DNA of 30,863 nt from a virus, in IMG/VR virus record IMGVR_UViG_3300044712_001618, positions 1 through 30,863 of that record; one strand, given 5' to 3'. The notes under the pieces are model-generated. The model was not told where the DNA came from. It made no database searches and saw only the letters and a program-made list of their open reading frames with translations. The position numbers and the translations under genes are program-made. Shown piece after piece: positions 17,141 to 24,311 of the stretch (its first letter is position 1; each line of letters opens with the position of its first letter).

Positions 17141-18135
17141 TGGCAATCAATCGAGTACAAGAGCCTGCGAATCCTCCGACAGCGATAGGCGACTGGACGA
17201 AGATTATCGCAGAGATGCGCGCCGTCGCCCTCGGAATCGAGATGCCCCTGCGCGTCATCGGTTCGAACATCGTGAAGGGCGCCGTGTTCCAGATCGGGGG
17301 GACGCTCTACCTCGCGGACGCCGATACTGCGATCTCGGGCAGCGCGTCAAACTACGTCAAGATCACGCCGTCCGGGGACGGGTCGGTATGCACGGCGGCT
17401 TTCGTTTCGTCGCTCACAGGCGTCACCTGGAACTCGACCTATTGCGGATGGTACGACTCAGGGAGCCCCGCGAGCTTCTACGAATTCGACGAAGGCAAGG
17501 CGTTTACCGCCGGGCAGATCGCGGCGATCAGGCGGAACCGCGACGTGACGATTCCGATGGGAACGGGATGGCTTGCGGTTCTTGCGTCTGCGATTGCTGC
17601 AGGATGGTCCACCGCGTTCGGGTCTGCCCTCGGGGCAAATTGGTCTACGGCTTTAGCGGCAGAAGCTGGTGCGGGAATACTCGCGCGGCTTCTGACGGTT
17701 GACGGAACTGGGAGCGGCCTCGATGCCGACAAGCTCGACGGATTGCATGCGGGACATGGCGATGGGGAAATACCGGTAAATGGCGGAGGAACAGTAAACA
17801 CGAATTTATATGCAGCGACAGCAAATAATGCCTTTTATTGCCGCGAATATGGCGTGTTAAAAAAAATATATGGGAGTAAAACTGGTGATGAAATACATGA
17901 CTATTTCGCGGGATTCCTAAGCGTATCAGAAGAGATAGGTGTGTCAGGTATGATTACTTCTGGCGGAAATAATCTTGTGATTGCGTATGCAGAAAGAACC
18001 TCTAGTAGCCGCATCACTTTATACGGAATAAATTCAGGAACTGGAAATTTAGCTCAATTCTATTGCGACGATGGATCAGCCACTAATTATTATGTCGCAT
18101 TAACGACAAGGCATTATGCGGGTGGCCCCTGGTGA
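17140..18135 (+). CDS. Tail fibre protein
   Basis: 331 residues. Residues about 1-110 resemble an attachment domain, followed by an Ala/Gly-rich shaft (LAVLASAIAAGWSTAFGSAL). DADKLDGLHAGHGDG near 193-207 is the short repeat found in many phage fibres and side-tail proteins. From about 17,770 the DNA becomes distinctly AT-rich and the last 110 residues would be a receptor-binding tip (ISVSEEIG-like, then YGINSGTGNLAQFYCDDG). This modular junction is typical of host-range tips exchanged horizontally. The gene sits between the distal tail and hub genes, an unusual place for a fibre. Confidence 0.7.
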   Translation: MAINRVQEPANPPTAIGDWTKIIAEMRAVALGIEMPLRVIGSNIVKGAVFQIGGTLYLADADTAISGSASNYVKITPSGDGSVCTAAFVSSLTGVTWNSTYCGWYDSGSPASFYEFDEGKAFTAGQIAAIRRNRDVTIPMGTGWLAVLASAIAAGWSTAFGSALGANWSTALAAEAGAGILARLLTVDGTGSGLDADKLDGLHAGHGDGEIPVNGGGTVNTNLYAATANNAFYCREYGVLKKIYGSKTGDEIHDYFAGFLSVSEEIGVSGMITSGGNNLVIAYAERTSSSRITLYGINSGTGNLAQFYCDDGSATNYYVALTTRHYAGGPW

Positions 18136-19889
18136 TTCTCTTCACGCTGACGCAAACATCTGTACTTACTCGATTCTACAACATACAGCCGTTTGTGTTT
18201 TGCGCGAAGCCATCATCGTACACGCTCGCCGCTTTCTGGGTCACGACGTTCGGAGCGCCCGATGAATCCGACACCTCGACGGTCAACATTTCTCAGATCG
18301 TTCAGGACTATCTCATCGGATATACAGCGCTTCTCAATTCTTCCGACGTGCTCACCACTCCTAAATCATTCTACTGGGACAACGCGGCGCAGCTTCTTTG
18401 GCTCCATATCGAACACGCTTCGAGCCCTGATACCTCGGTCATCCAGCAGGGCAGAAGCTATGGTTTCTGTGATACCCAGTTGATCTACCTCGACGGGATC
18501 GAGTTCAAGCCGCTCTTGAAGTCGGTACCGGCGATCGCGCAATGCCAGGATTTCCTCGGCTATAGCAAGCTCGCGCTCATCAACGGCGATGCCGTTCTCA
18601 ACAACGTCGGCGGGGAGCTGGACTATCTCATCGATATTCCAATCTACGGCAACGATGCAAATACCTTCTATCTCCAGGAGCGTGCGGGCGTCTCCGATTA
18701 TTCCTTCGAGGAAGTCATCCGCATCTCGTCGCTTTACGTTGACGATTTCGAAATGAGCCAGCAGGAAATGATTCTGCACCTCATGGACAAACGGAACGCG
18801 GGAGGCGCGAAGATCCCGACGGAAACGTTCACGGCTTCCGCCTATCCCTATCTCGCGGACACCTACGTCAATCAGGTGATCCCTCTGGCCTTCGGAACAA
18901 TCAGGATCTCGAAAGCGATTCCGACGAATACGAATACCACGGGGACAACGACATTCCGGCAAGCGCTTACCCTGACTTCGCTCGGGACTGTCCAGGTGAA
19001 GATCGCCGACGTGTGGACAACGAAGACTCCGACAGCGACGGACCTTGCGAACGGTAGCTTCACCCTTTCATCTGCCGATTCGCGGAGCGGAACGACGGTC
19101 TTCGAGTGCCGTGTCCTGGGATCCGTGGGTATCGACATCGACACCGCGGCGGATGTGATTGTCTACCTGAATAATAGATACTTGGACCTCGCCTATAACG
19201 AGTCGAACTATAACATCGCCGAATGGTCTGCCGCGGATGCGATGCTCTCAGAAGTCGGGGTAGTGTTCGACAGCCAGATCGAAATCGCAGAAGCGATCCT
19301 CCAGCTTCAGGGCGGGGCTAACGTCGGCTTCCGCTACGAGATCGACCCCGATGGGCGCCGCACGATTCGCATCGATGATCCAGACCGAGCCGAATCGTTC
19401 ACGATCCACAACGAAGATATCATGGACATTGAAGACCTCGGCTTCAAAACAGATCGCTCGCTTCTCGCTGCGAGCGTGAAGGTCGAATACGCGAAAGACT
19501 TCAACCAGGGCGAGTCACTCATCAGCCGCTCAATCGCGAACTACGACTACGTGAAGGAAACCTACCGGCTGATTCCCGAGCTTGAATTCAAGACACTTCT
19601 TCCGAACTCGACGCTTGCGGATGCACGAGCCCTTGCCGAGGCGAATAAATATATGGACGTCCCCAAGTTCTTGACGGTCAAACCATGGGGAAGTGACTTC
19701 TTGCGCCTTCGCATCTACGACGTAGGGACGGCCGAATTGACGATGGGGTTCGTTGATCTTGATTCAGAAGCGGTGACTGCGACGCGGCCATGGCTTGGCG
19801 TGTGGAAAGTCCAAGTGCTCGATGTAGCGCCCGACCTTCAGGCGCTTAGCAATACCGTGCGTCTCGCGCTGCTTGAGAAGAAATTCTAG
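18132..19889 (+). CDS. Tail hub / tail-associated protein (Tal-like)
   Basis: 585 residues, starting at GTG in a GTGA overlap with the fibre gene. Position after the distal tail and fibre genes and its length suggest the tail-tip hub, which ends the tail tube and contacts the cell surface. Beta-rich segments fill the first 350 residues. The part around 395-450 (VGFRYEIDPDGRRTIRIDDPDRAESF) resembles hub domains in which a strand precedes a conserved DP. No peptidase or lysozyme motif is visible, so it would not carry its own muralytic activity. The assignment is by context. Confidence 0.6.
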   Translation: MILFTLTQTSVLTRFYNIQPFVFCAKPSSYTLAAFWVTTFGAPDESDTSTVNISQIVQDYLIGYTALLNSSDVLTTPKSFYWDNAAQLLWLHIEHASSPDTSVIQQGRSYGFCDTQLIYLDGIEFKPLLKSVPAIAQCQDFLGYSKLALINGDAVLNNVGGELDYLIDIPIYGNDANTFYLQERAGVSDYSFEEVIRISSLYVDDFEMSQQEMILHLMDKRNAGGAKIPTETFTASAYPYLADTYVNQVIPLAFGTIRISKAIPTNTNTTGTTTFRQALTLTSLGTVQVKIADVWTTKTPTATDLANGSFTLSSADSRSGTTVFECRVLGSVGIDIDTAADVIVYLNNRYLDLAYNESNYNIAEWSAADAMLSEVGVVFDSQIEIAEAILQLQGGANVGFRYEIDPDGRRTIRIDDPDRAESFTIHNEDIMDIEDLGFKTDRSLLAASVKVEYAKDFNQGESLISRSIANYDYVKETYRLIPELEFKTLLPNSTLADARALAEANKYMDVPKFLTVKPWGSDFLRLRIYDVGTAELTMGFVDLDSEAVTATRPWLGVWKVQVLDVAPDLQALSNTVRLALLEKKF

Positions 19890-19900
19890 GGGAGGATGAT

Positions 19901-20839
19901 ATGGCTGGTAAACGGATTTCCGAACTTGCGGCTGCCGCGGCGCTCGATGGCTCCGAGCTGATAGAACTCGTCCAGGCGGGGGCCAACGTGAAGGGCGCAG
20001 CTTCGTCCTTTGTCCGCGTGAATCAGCTCGGGACGGGATGGGTCACGGCGCTCGCGGAAGCCTTCGCCACGATCATGGATACTTATATCCCCATCGGGAT
20101 CATCAAGCCCTGGCCGGGGATCGCGGTTCCGAATGCAACGAATTGGGCCTTCGCCCAGGGCGGAGCGCTTTCAAGGGCTACCTACGCCACGCTCTATGGA
20201 CGGCTAACCTCGTCATTGGGGGCTGTCGATATATCGATCGCCACGCCGGGAGTGGTAACGCTTGCTGCCCACGGGCTCGCGACCGGAGATCGCATCGAGC
20301 TGACGACGACTGGAGCATTGCCCACTGGGTTGGCCGCGAATACCAACTACTGGGTCATCTACGTCAACGCGAGCACCTTCAGCCTCGCGACGACGCTTGC
20401 GAACGCGCTCGCCGGGACGAAGATCAATACCTCGGGATCGCAGTCGGGAGTCCATACGCTTCGCTATTGCCCGTGGGGTACGTCGGGCGCAACGGATTTC
20501 CTCCTTCCCGATTCGCGCGAGGCGGCGTTCTACGGGATCGGGACTCGCGCAGCGGAAGTAACGGCGCATGACGCGGCGGTGCTAGGACAGTTTAAGGACG
20601 ACCAGGGCCAGGGACATTTCCATGAAATAGCCTCGCTTGATCAGCCAGCTATAGGAGCAAAGCGAATCGCTGGCTATGGGGCTGGGGCTAATATTGCTGA
20701 TGGAGACTGCAATCTGTCCGACGGATCTAGACGGCAGGCTCGGGACGTGGTAACTGATGGATCCAATGGAACCCCCCGAATCGGGACGGTAACCCGCGGC
20801 AAGATCCTCGGCGTCAACTACATCATCAGGATCGCATGA
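19901..20839 (+). CDS. Tail collar-domain fibre protein with an inserted beta module
   Basis: 312 residues with SD GGGGAGG. The first 60 residues (KRISELAAAAALDGSELIEL, then NVKGAASSF) are the attachment pattern seen in many tail proteins. IGIIKPWPGIAVPNATNWAFAQGG begins a collar-like domain, and FLLPDSREAAFYGIG plus the C-terminal TRGKILGVNYIIRIA complete it. Between them, about residues 115-185, is an insert: HGLATGDRIELTTTGALPTG, then YWVIYVNASTFSLATT and SGSQSGVHTL. This module occurs in diverse phage tail proteins. Likely a receptor-contacting tail tip protein. It ends in an ATGATG overlap with the lysis peptidase. Confidence 0.75.
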   Translation: MAGKRISELAAAAALDGSELIELVQAGANVKGAASSFVRVNQLGTGWVTALAEAFATIMDTYIPIGIIKPWPGIAVPNATNWAFAQGGALSRATYATLYGRLTSSLGAVDISIATPGVVTLAAHGLATGDRIELTTTGALPTGLAANTNYWVIYVNASTFSLATTLANALAGTKINTSGSQSGVHTLRYCPWGTSGATDFLLPDSREAAFYGIGTRAAEVTAHDAAVLGQFKDDQGQGHFHEIASLDQPAIGAKRIAGYGAGANIADGDCNLSDGSRRQARDVVTDGSNGTPRIGTVTRGKILGVNYIIRIA

Positions 20840-21483
20840 TGACGCGCATCATCCACGGAGAAGGGGCGCCCTACTACTCGCAACGGAACAACGTCATCGA
20901 CCCGGGAACGTCCTGTGGAACCACGGCAGCGATCAACGCCCTGGCCGCGCTCGGCTATCATTTCCCGAGCGGAGTAGGGCAGCCGGAAGATCGCCTCATC
21001 AAGTTCATCCGCTCTGATTTGGTATGCCTCGAGCGGTACAACGAACTCGATCCGCGGCACCAGTACCCGGTGAACCAATGGCAGGAAATCCTGGCCGTCG
21101 GGATCTCGCGCTGGATCGGGATACCCGATCTCTCCCATTTCTCCGAGTACGCGACGACGAAACAGATTTTCGACCATGTCGTCTCCGGTGGAACGGTCCT
21201 GGTGACCGGAGCATTCCCGGCGGGAAACGGGAAGACGCTCCATCATACCGTCGCGCTGATAGGCGTCGAGGTTGACGGTGGGCGAGGGCTGGAAGGCGTC
21301 GCCCGGTGGTTTATCCGCGATCCGTGGGGAGATCATCGGACGCTTTACCGAGACGTAAACGGATCACTGGTTGATCTTTTACCCGAGGAATTCGCAGGCA
21401 TCCTGAAGACGACCGGAGCGAACTCGAAGTGGGCGGTATTCATCCAGCCCCCAACCATCGGCGGAAAGCGTGAAGCGCCCTAG
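20836..21483 (+). CDS. C39-like cysteine peptidase, probable endolysin
   Basis: 215 residues. The papain-like C39 triad is visible: Cys27 in DPGTSCGTTAAINAL, His137 in HHTVALIGV and Asp162 in IRDPWGDH, with Gln16 able to form the oxyanion hole. It sits first in the lysis cassette, so it probably cleaves peptidoglycan cross-links. C39 peptidases in other contexts process leader peptides, but no ABC domain or export context exists here. No cell-wall binding domain and no signal peptide are seen, so it would need the holin to reach the wall. ATG 20836 and 20839 are both possible starts. Confidence 0.75.
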   Translation: MMTRIIHGEGAPYYSQRNNVIDPGTSCGTTAAINALAALGYHFPSGVGQPEDRLIKFIRSDLVCLERYNELDPRHQYPVNQWQEILAVGISRWIGIPDLSHFSEYATTKQIFDHVVSGGTVLVTGAFPAGNGKTLHHTVALIGVEVDGGRGLEGVARWFIRDPWGDHRTLYRDVNGSLVDLLPEEFAGILKTTGANSKWAVFIQPPTIGGKREAP

Positions 21484-21721
21484 CCTTTACCAGGTAGCTT
21501 TTGCGATTTGCCTAATCATCGCGGTCGTCCTGGTCGGCGTGTCCATCGCGACGGTGATTCCGTTCTACGCGGACAAGTCGCTACGGTGGGGCGGGTTCCT
21601 GGGGCCGCTGATTGTTCTGGACATCGCGATGGTGACGGCGACGGTCTTGGTTGAGCTTGTGCGGATGAGGACAGAGCGCCCCGAGCGAGGGGCGGAAACA
21701 ATAGGGGAGGTGGAATCATGA
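21470..21721 (+). CDS. Small two-TM protein, holin or antiholin candidate
   Basis: 83 residues, starting at GTG inside the end of the peptidase gene. Two TM segments, about residues 10-31 (FAICLIIAVVLVGVSIATVI) and 42-64 (GFLGPLIVLDIAMVTATVLVEL), then a charged C-terminus. Length and topology fit a class II holin. The next gene has a similar layout, so one may be holin and the other its antagonist. The sequence does not say which. It overlaps the next gene by four bases. Confidence 0.6.
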   Translation: MKRPSLYQVAFAICLIIAVVLVGVSIATVIPFYADKSLRWGGFLGPLIVLDIAMVTATVLVELVRMRTERPERGAETIGEVES

Positions 21722-22005
21722 GCGATCAATCGCAGGGCGTAGTCGTAGAGGGCCAGGTCGCTGAGGCCGCAGCCGGCGGGCTTTTCAAGGGCAAGGATGG
21801 GAAGACCTCGGGCCGCAAGGTCCTCGGCTTCATCGGTTTCTTCGCGGGGCTCGGCCTCGGAGCCCTGGCCATGCTTCGCGGGCAGCCCTGGGCTGTCGTC
21901 GCCGTAGGGACGGGAATTCCCATGGCCTTCAGCCTAGTCATGTACGGCTTCCTGACCATGCAAAACGGTAAGGAAATCATCGCGGCGGTGAAGGGCACCC
22001 CGTGA
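21718..22005 (+). CDS. Small two-TM protein, holin candidate
   Basis: 95 residues. A polar N-terminal 35 residues containing GKDGKTSGRK is followed by two hydrophobic segments, about 36-54 (LGFIGFFAGLGLGALAMLRG) and 58-80 (WAVVAVGTGIPMAFSLVMYG), with a short loop between them. It is tightly coupled (ATGA) to the preceding two-TM gene, as paired holin/antiholin genes are. The Gly-rich first TM would suit lesion formation, but the family is not recognised. Confidence 0.6.
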   Translation: MSDQSQGVVVEGQVAEAAAGGLFKGKDGKTSGRKVLGFIGFFAGLGLGALAMLRGQPWAVVAVGTGIPMAFSLVMYGFLTMQNGKEIIAAVKGTP

Positions 22006-22310
22006 CGACACAAGGGCGCCGGATCGAACACCTCGACCATACAACCGAGGACGGGATCGAGCCCGGCGACTACTGGAAGGATGACCGCGGACATTGGAAC
22101 GTGGCCGCCCCCGTTGCCAGAGACGATGCCGGGTTCCTCCTGACCGCCGACGTTTCGACCTGGGCGGTCACCGAGCATGAGGACGGGACGATCTCGGTGA
22201 GCCCTTCGATTTTCTGGGGCTCGAACGGTTATCCGAATTCGCCGCGCGAGTGGGCCGCCAAGCATACCTGGCACGGATTCCTCGAGCGCGGCATCTGGAG
22301 GTCAGTATGA
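22002..22310 (+). CDS. Conserved-looking small lysis-region protein (DUF6527-like)
   Basis: 102 residues, starting at GTG overlapping the preceding stop. It is soluble, with no TM or signal. The C-terminal half reads HEDGTISVSPSIFWGSNGY, then AAKHTWHGFLERGIWRSV. A motif of Thr/Ser-PS near a W-H-G-F-x-x-x-G-x-W end resembles proteins of the DUF6527 type found near phage lysis genes. Function unknown; possibly a virion or lysis-accessory protein. The family call comes from memory of this pattern and needs a profile search. Confidence 0.5.
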   Translation: MTTQGRRIEHLDHTTEDGIEPGDYWKDDRGHWNVAAPVARDDAGFLLTADVSTWAVTEHEDGTISVSPSIFWGSNGYPNSPREWAAKHTWHGFLERGIWRSV

Positions 22311-22666
22311 AAGCCTGGTTCGCCGCCCAATGGGCCAAGCTCCGCCCCGGCCTCATCGCCGCCGGCGGGCTCATCCTCGGCATCCTCGCTCTTATCGGGA
22401 TCGCCAAGATCCGCCAAGGAGGGGCCGCCAAGCCCTCGGGCGTCAAATCACTAGGGGTAGGTGGATCGGACTTGCCTATGCCTCAAGGCGGTACAGCCGC
22501 CGATGAAAAAGCCAAGGAGGCCGCCGTTGAAAGTACTATGGCTCGCAATCCTAATGATGTCCTGCACGATCTCGACGCCGATACTCGCGCAAGGATCGAC
22601 GCCGCCAAGCGTGCCGGCGTCCAAGCCGGCATCGACGCCGCCCGAAAAGCTGTACACCCAGGCTGA
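22307..22666 (+). CDS. Inner-membrane spanin candidate (Rz-like)
   Basis: 119 residues from ATG 22307, which has GGAGG five bases upstream and overlaps the previous stop; a longer upstream reading is not supported. One N-terminal TM, about residues 16-33 (GLIAAGGLILGILALIGI), then a periplasmic Gly/Pro/Ser-rich linker and a charged helical C-terminus (HDLDADTRARIDAAKRAGVQ). N-terminal anchor plus helical periplasmic tail is the i-spanin plan that joins an outer-membrane lipoprotein to disrupt the outer membrane. The next gene starts inside this one in another frame, like Rz1 within Rz. Confidence 0.55.
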   Translation: MKAWFAAQWAKLRPGLIAAGGLILGILALIGIAKIRQGGAAKPSGVKSLGVGGSDLPMPQGGTAADEKAKEAAVESTMARNPNDVLHDLDADTRARIDAAKRAGVQAGIDAARKAVHPG

Positions 22667-22952
22667 ATTTGACGCGGGGATCCAGACGTCCGCCGAAACC
22701 GCGGTCGACGTCGCCGTACCCTTGGCCGTCCAGGCTGCCGTAGCGCAGAAGGAGGGCGAGAAAGCTGTCCTGCAGGTGCGCCTTGACTGGACCGGATCCG
22801 CCCTCGGCATCATGACCGATCGGGCGACAGCGGCCGAGAAGCGGGCGCGGATGCTCGAGGACGGCATGATCTGGGGCGCTGTGGGCGCGGCCGTTTTCAC
22901 GGCGGGGGCCTTCATCTTCGGGGCCTGGGCGGGGATGACTCTAGGGCGTTGA
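22527..22952 (+). CDS. Spanin candidate with lipoprotein-like signal and C-terminal TM
   Basis: 141 residues from TTG 22527, chosen because AAGGAGG at 22514-22520 lies six bases before it; an ATG at 22503 and a GTG at 22461 lack such an SD. The N-terminus reads as a signal with a possible lipobox (LWLAILMMSC, Cys13). A Pro/Ser-rich linker follows (GSTPPSVPASKPASTPPE), then a helical body, and a C-terminal TM at about 114-138 (MIWGAVGAAVFTAGAFIFGA). It overlaps the preceding gene by 140 bases in another frame. Lipid anchor plus C-terminal TM is the plan of a unimolecular spanin; the -3 residue of the lipobox (Met) is atypical. It ends 12 bases into a convergent gene. Confidence 0.5.
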   Translation: MKVLWLAILMMSCTISTPILAQGSTPPSVPASKPASTPPEKLYTQAEFDAGIQTSAETAVDVAVPLAVQAAVAQKEGEKAVLQVRLDWTGSALGIMTDRATAAEKRARMLEDGMIWGAVGAAVFTAGAFIFGAWAGMTLGR

Positions 22953-23147
22953 TCGATGAAGGGTACGATCAATTCTCACTGTCCCGCATAATGGGCAAGC
23001 AAAAGCCTTGACTGGAATCCCCTTCCTTTTAGTTATGCCTTCTATGTTTCCAGCCACGTAGAAAGGCCCATCTTCGAGGCCGACGACCTCTATGAATTCT
23101 TGAGTTTCATTCTGCCCATCGCCATATCCACAAGCCCTACACGTCAT
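22941..23147 (-). CDS. Small zinc-ribbon protein, unknown
   Basis: 68 residues on the reverse strand, SD GGCGGAG upstream. Cys pairs CRAC near 3-6 and CPLC near 51-54 are spaced like a zinc ribbon, with DRTLHRSTP at the end. It could bind nucleic acid or a protein partner, but no more can be said. It is the last gene of a leftward cluster, its start overlaps the stop of the gene above it, and its end runs 12 bases into the convergent spanin-like gene. Confidence 0.6.
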   Translation of the reverse strand: MTCRACGYGDGQNETQEFIEVVGLEDGPFYVAGNIEGITKRKGIPVKAFACPLCGTVRIDRTLHRSTP

Positions 23148-23385
23148 GATCTCCGCCTTTCTCGACTTCCGCCTGGATTTCTTTCAGCGTCGCATCCTTC
23201 GTCATGAGTCGCAGAAGAGCCCAGGCGCTCCAAGGTATTGCCCGGAATGACGCGGAGTCCGGGGGGCTCGTCCAGCGGCGCGCGGCCCGCGCCTCGACTC
23301 CGGCGAACCTCCCGGCTTGAGCGACGGTTAGGCCCTTCTCGCTTATCCATGCGCGCAGCTCAACGGGACCGGGTACGCTAGGCAT
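23137..23385 (-). CDS. HTH-like small DNA-binding protein
   Basis: 82 residues on the reverse strand. LTVAQAGRFAGVEARAARRWTS looks like a helix-turn-helix, with the second helix carrying several Arg residues and W38. The end is a charged helix (TLKEIQAEVEKGG). Its start lies inside the end of the gene above it and its stop inside the start of the zinc-ribbon gene, so the three are probably translated together. It is a candidate regulator for this cluster or the late genes. The HTH is by pattern only. Confidence 0.55.
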   Translation of the reverse strand: MPSVPGPVELRAWISEKGLTVAQAGRFAGVEARAARRWTSPPDSASFRAIPWSAWALLRLMTKDATLKEIQAEVEKGGDHDV

Positions 23386-23590
23386 AGGTCTGCTCCACCA
23401 TGGACTCGATCACGGTGACGTCCTCCTGGATCTCCTGGCCTCCGGTATCGAATGACCCGAGGGTCGCCGGGAATTCTAGGTACTGGAACCCGGCCGCGAG
23501 GATCCGGCGCCGCGCTTCCTTCTTCTTCTCGTCTACCACATCCGCGGGGATCCGCTCGCCATGGCTGCTCGATCGTATTACGATACGCAT
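23378..23590 (-). CDS. Small hypothetical protein
   Basis: 70 residues on the reverse strand with a very good SD (AAGGAGG five bases before ATG). The N-terminal RIVIRSS is a beta strand, the middle is Lys/Glu/Arg-rich helix (DEKKKEARRRI), and the end is acidic (GGQEIQEDVTVIESMVEQ). No TM, Cys pair or recognised motif. It starts just downstream of a leftward terminator-like hairpin, so its transcription would depend on read-through or on an unseen promoter. Confidence 0.6.
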   Translation of the reverse strand: MRIVIRSSSHGERIPADVVDEKKKEARRRILAAGFQYLEFPATLGSFDTGGQEIQEDVTVIESMVEQTYA

Positions 23591-23607
23591 ATATCCCTCC
23601 TTGGGGG

Positions 23608-23631
23608 AAAAGGGGCCCCCTTCGGGGCCCC
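23608..23631 (-). terminator. Leftward Rho-independent terminator or attenuator
   Basis: GGGGCCCC repeated on both sides of CTTC makes a perfect eight-pair stem. Read leftward it is followed by TTTT (AAAA at 23608-23611 on the given strand). It lies seven bases below the stop of the first gene of the leftward cluster and above the other three, so it should reduce expression of the three distal genes. On the other strand no T run follows. Confidence 0.7.
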
Positions 23632-23638
23632 GGGTCGG

Positions 23639-23950
23639 TTAGAAGAAGCGGGCCGCCCCGTCCTTCTTGATCATGACCGACTCCTGGCTGAGCTCGGCCT
23701 TGATCCGGCCGGCAAGCCGCTCGATCAGCTCATCGTCCGGGGTTTCGTAGCAGGCCTCGATCAGGTAGACCCTCTCCTCGATCCTCTCGCCAGAATCGGC
23801 CAGGTAACCGCCGGTCCCGACGACCTCGGTATAGCCGCCGAAAGCCTTGGCCAATGCGGCCTTAACATCGGCGCGGATGGCGTCGACCACGGCGGTCGGG
23901 GCGATCCGGTTGAAAACGGTGGTCGGGATCACGATCAGGTAGCTCTGCAT
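23639..23950 (-). CDS. Small hypothetical protein, first gene of leftward cluster
   Basis: 103 residues from ATG at 23950, which has AAGGAG seven bases upstream; an ATG further out at 24016 lacks an SD and overlaps the promoter. A strand-helix-strand pattern is seen: SYLIVIPTTVFN, a helix VDAIRADVKAALAKAFG, a Gly-rich turn (EVVGTGGYLADSG) and RIEERVYLIEACYE, ending with a helix. The layout is like small alpha-beta families such as DUF3574, though I cannot confirm this. A strong promoter lies 54 bases upstream of the start and a terminator just after the stop, so it should be the best-expressed gene of the cluster. Confidence 0.65.
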   Translation of the reverse strand: MQSYLIVIPTTVFNRIAPTAVVDAIRADVKAALAKAFGGYTEVVGTGGYLADSGERIEERVYLIEACYETPDDELIERLAGRIKAELSQESVMIKKDGAARFF

Positions 23951-24003
23951 TTTCGTCTCCTTGCGGGAGGGGTAGCCATGCCCTACGGCCGGCTGATGTT
24001 TAA

Positions 24004-24033
24004 AGTATAGGGCCAATGGCCCTAAGTTGTCAA
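24004..24033 (-). promoter_or_regulatory. Leftward sigma70-type promoter with a palindrome in its spacer
   Basis: Read leftward, TTGACA (24033-24028) and TATACT (24009-24004) are separated by 18 bases, close to consensus. The spacer holds the inverted repeat listed next. The promoter drives the four small leftward genes. Transcription would start about 45 bases before the first gene's ATG. Confidence 0.8.
24009..24023. repeat. Perfect inverted repeat (operator candidate)
   Basis: AGGGCCA and TGGCCCT are perfect reverse complements around one A. The repeat lies between the -35 and -10 boxes and touches the -10. A protein bound there would block RNA polymerase, so it is a strong operator candidate. 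It differs from the GTCGGCAA sites of the phage switch, so a second repressor (perhaps host-encoded or the HTH protein of this cluster) is implied. Confidence 0.6.
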
Positions 24034-24110
24034 GGGGGTATCGGTAGAAAAATGAAAATATTTTTCCGAGGTGATTGAAGCTCCCGGGGTATTTCGGGCG
24101 ATACTAGGAT

Positions 24111-24311
24111 ATGATCTACTTTCAGCGCGCCGACCGCCTAGGGCGTATCCTTAGCGCCGACCTGGGGGCCGGCATAATCATGGTTGACCTTCGCGGAGCG
24201 CCGGCCGTCGCCGCATTCGACCGTCTCATCAACGGCCTAGCCGAAGGAATATTGGTCGAAACCAGTCTAGGCCGAGGCCTTGAAATTGTACCCGGAATAG
24301 TGCAGGAATAG
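24111..24311 (+). CDS. Doubtful small ORF before attP
   Basis: 66 residues, mixed strands and helix (ILSADLGAGIIMVDLRGAPA and on). It opens opposite the leftward cluster and ends in the attP region. There is no clear SD and no recognised motif, and its last codons overlap a copy of a repeated motif. It could be a real gene in this direction or chance. Low confidence. Confidence 0.3.
   Translation: MIYFQRADRLGRILSADLGAGIIMVDLRGAPAVAAFDRLINGLAEGILVETSLGRGLEIVPGIVQE

Noticed and set aside
20836-21483. C39 peptidase as a bacteriocin-processing protease
   Set aside because: No ABC transporter domain, no precursor with a double-Gly leader, and location in the lysis cassette favours an endolysin role.
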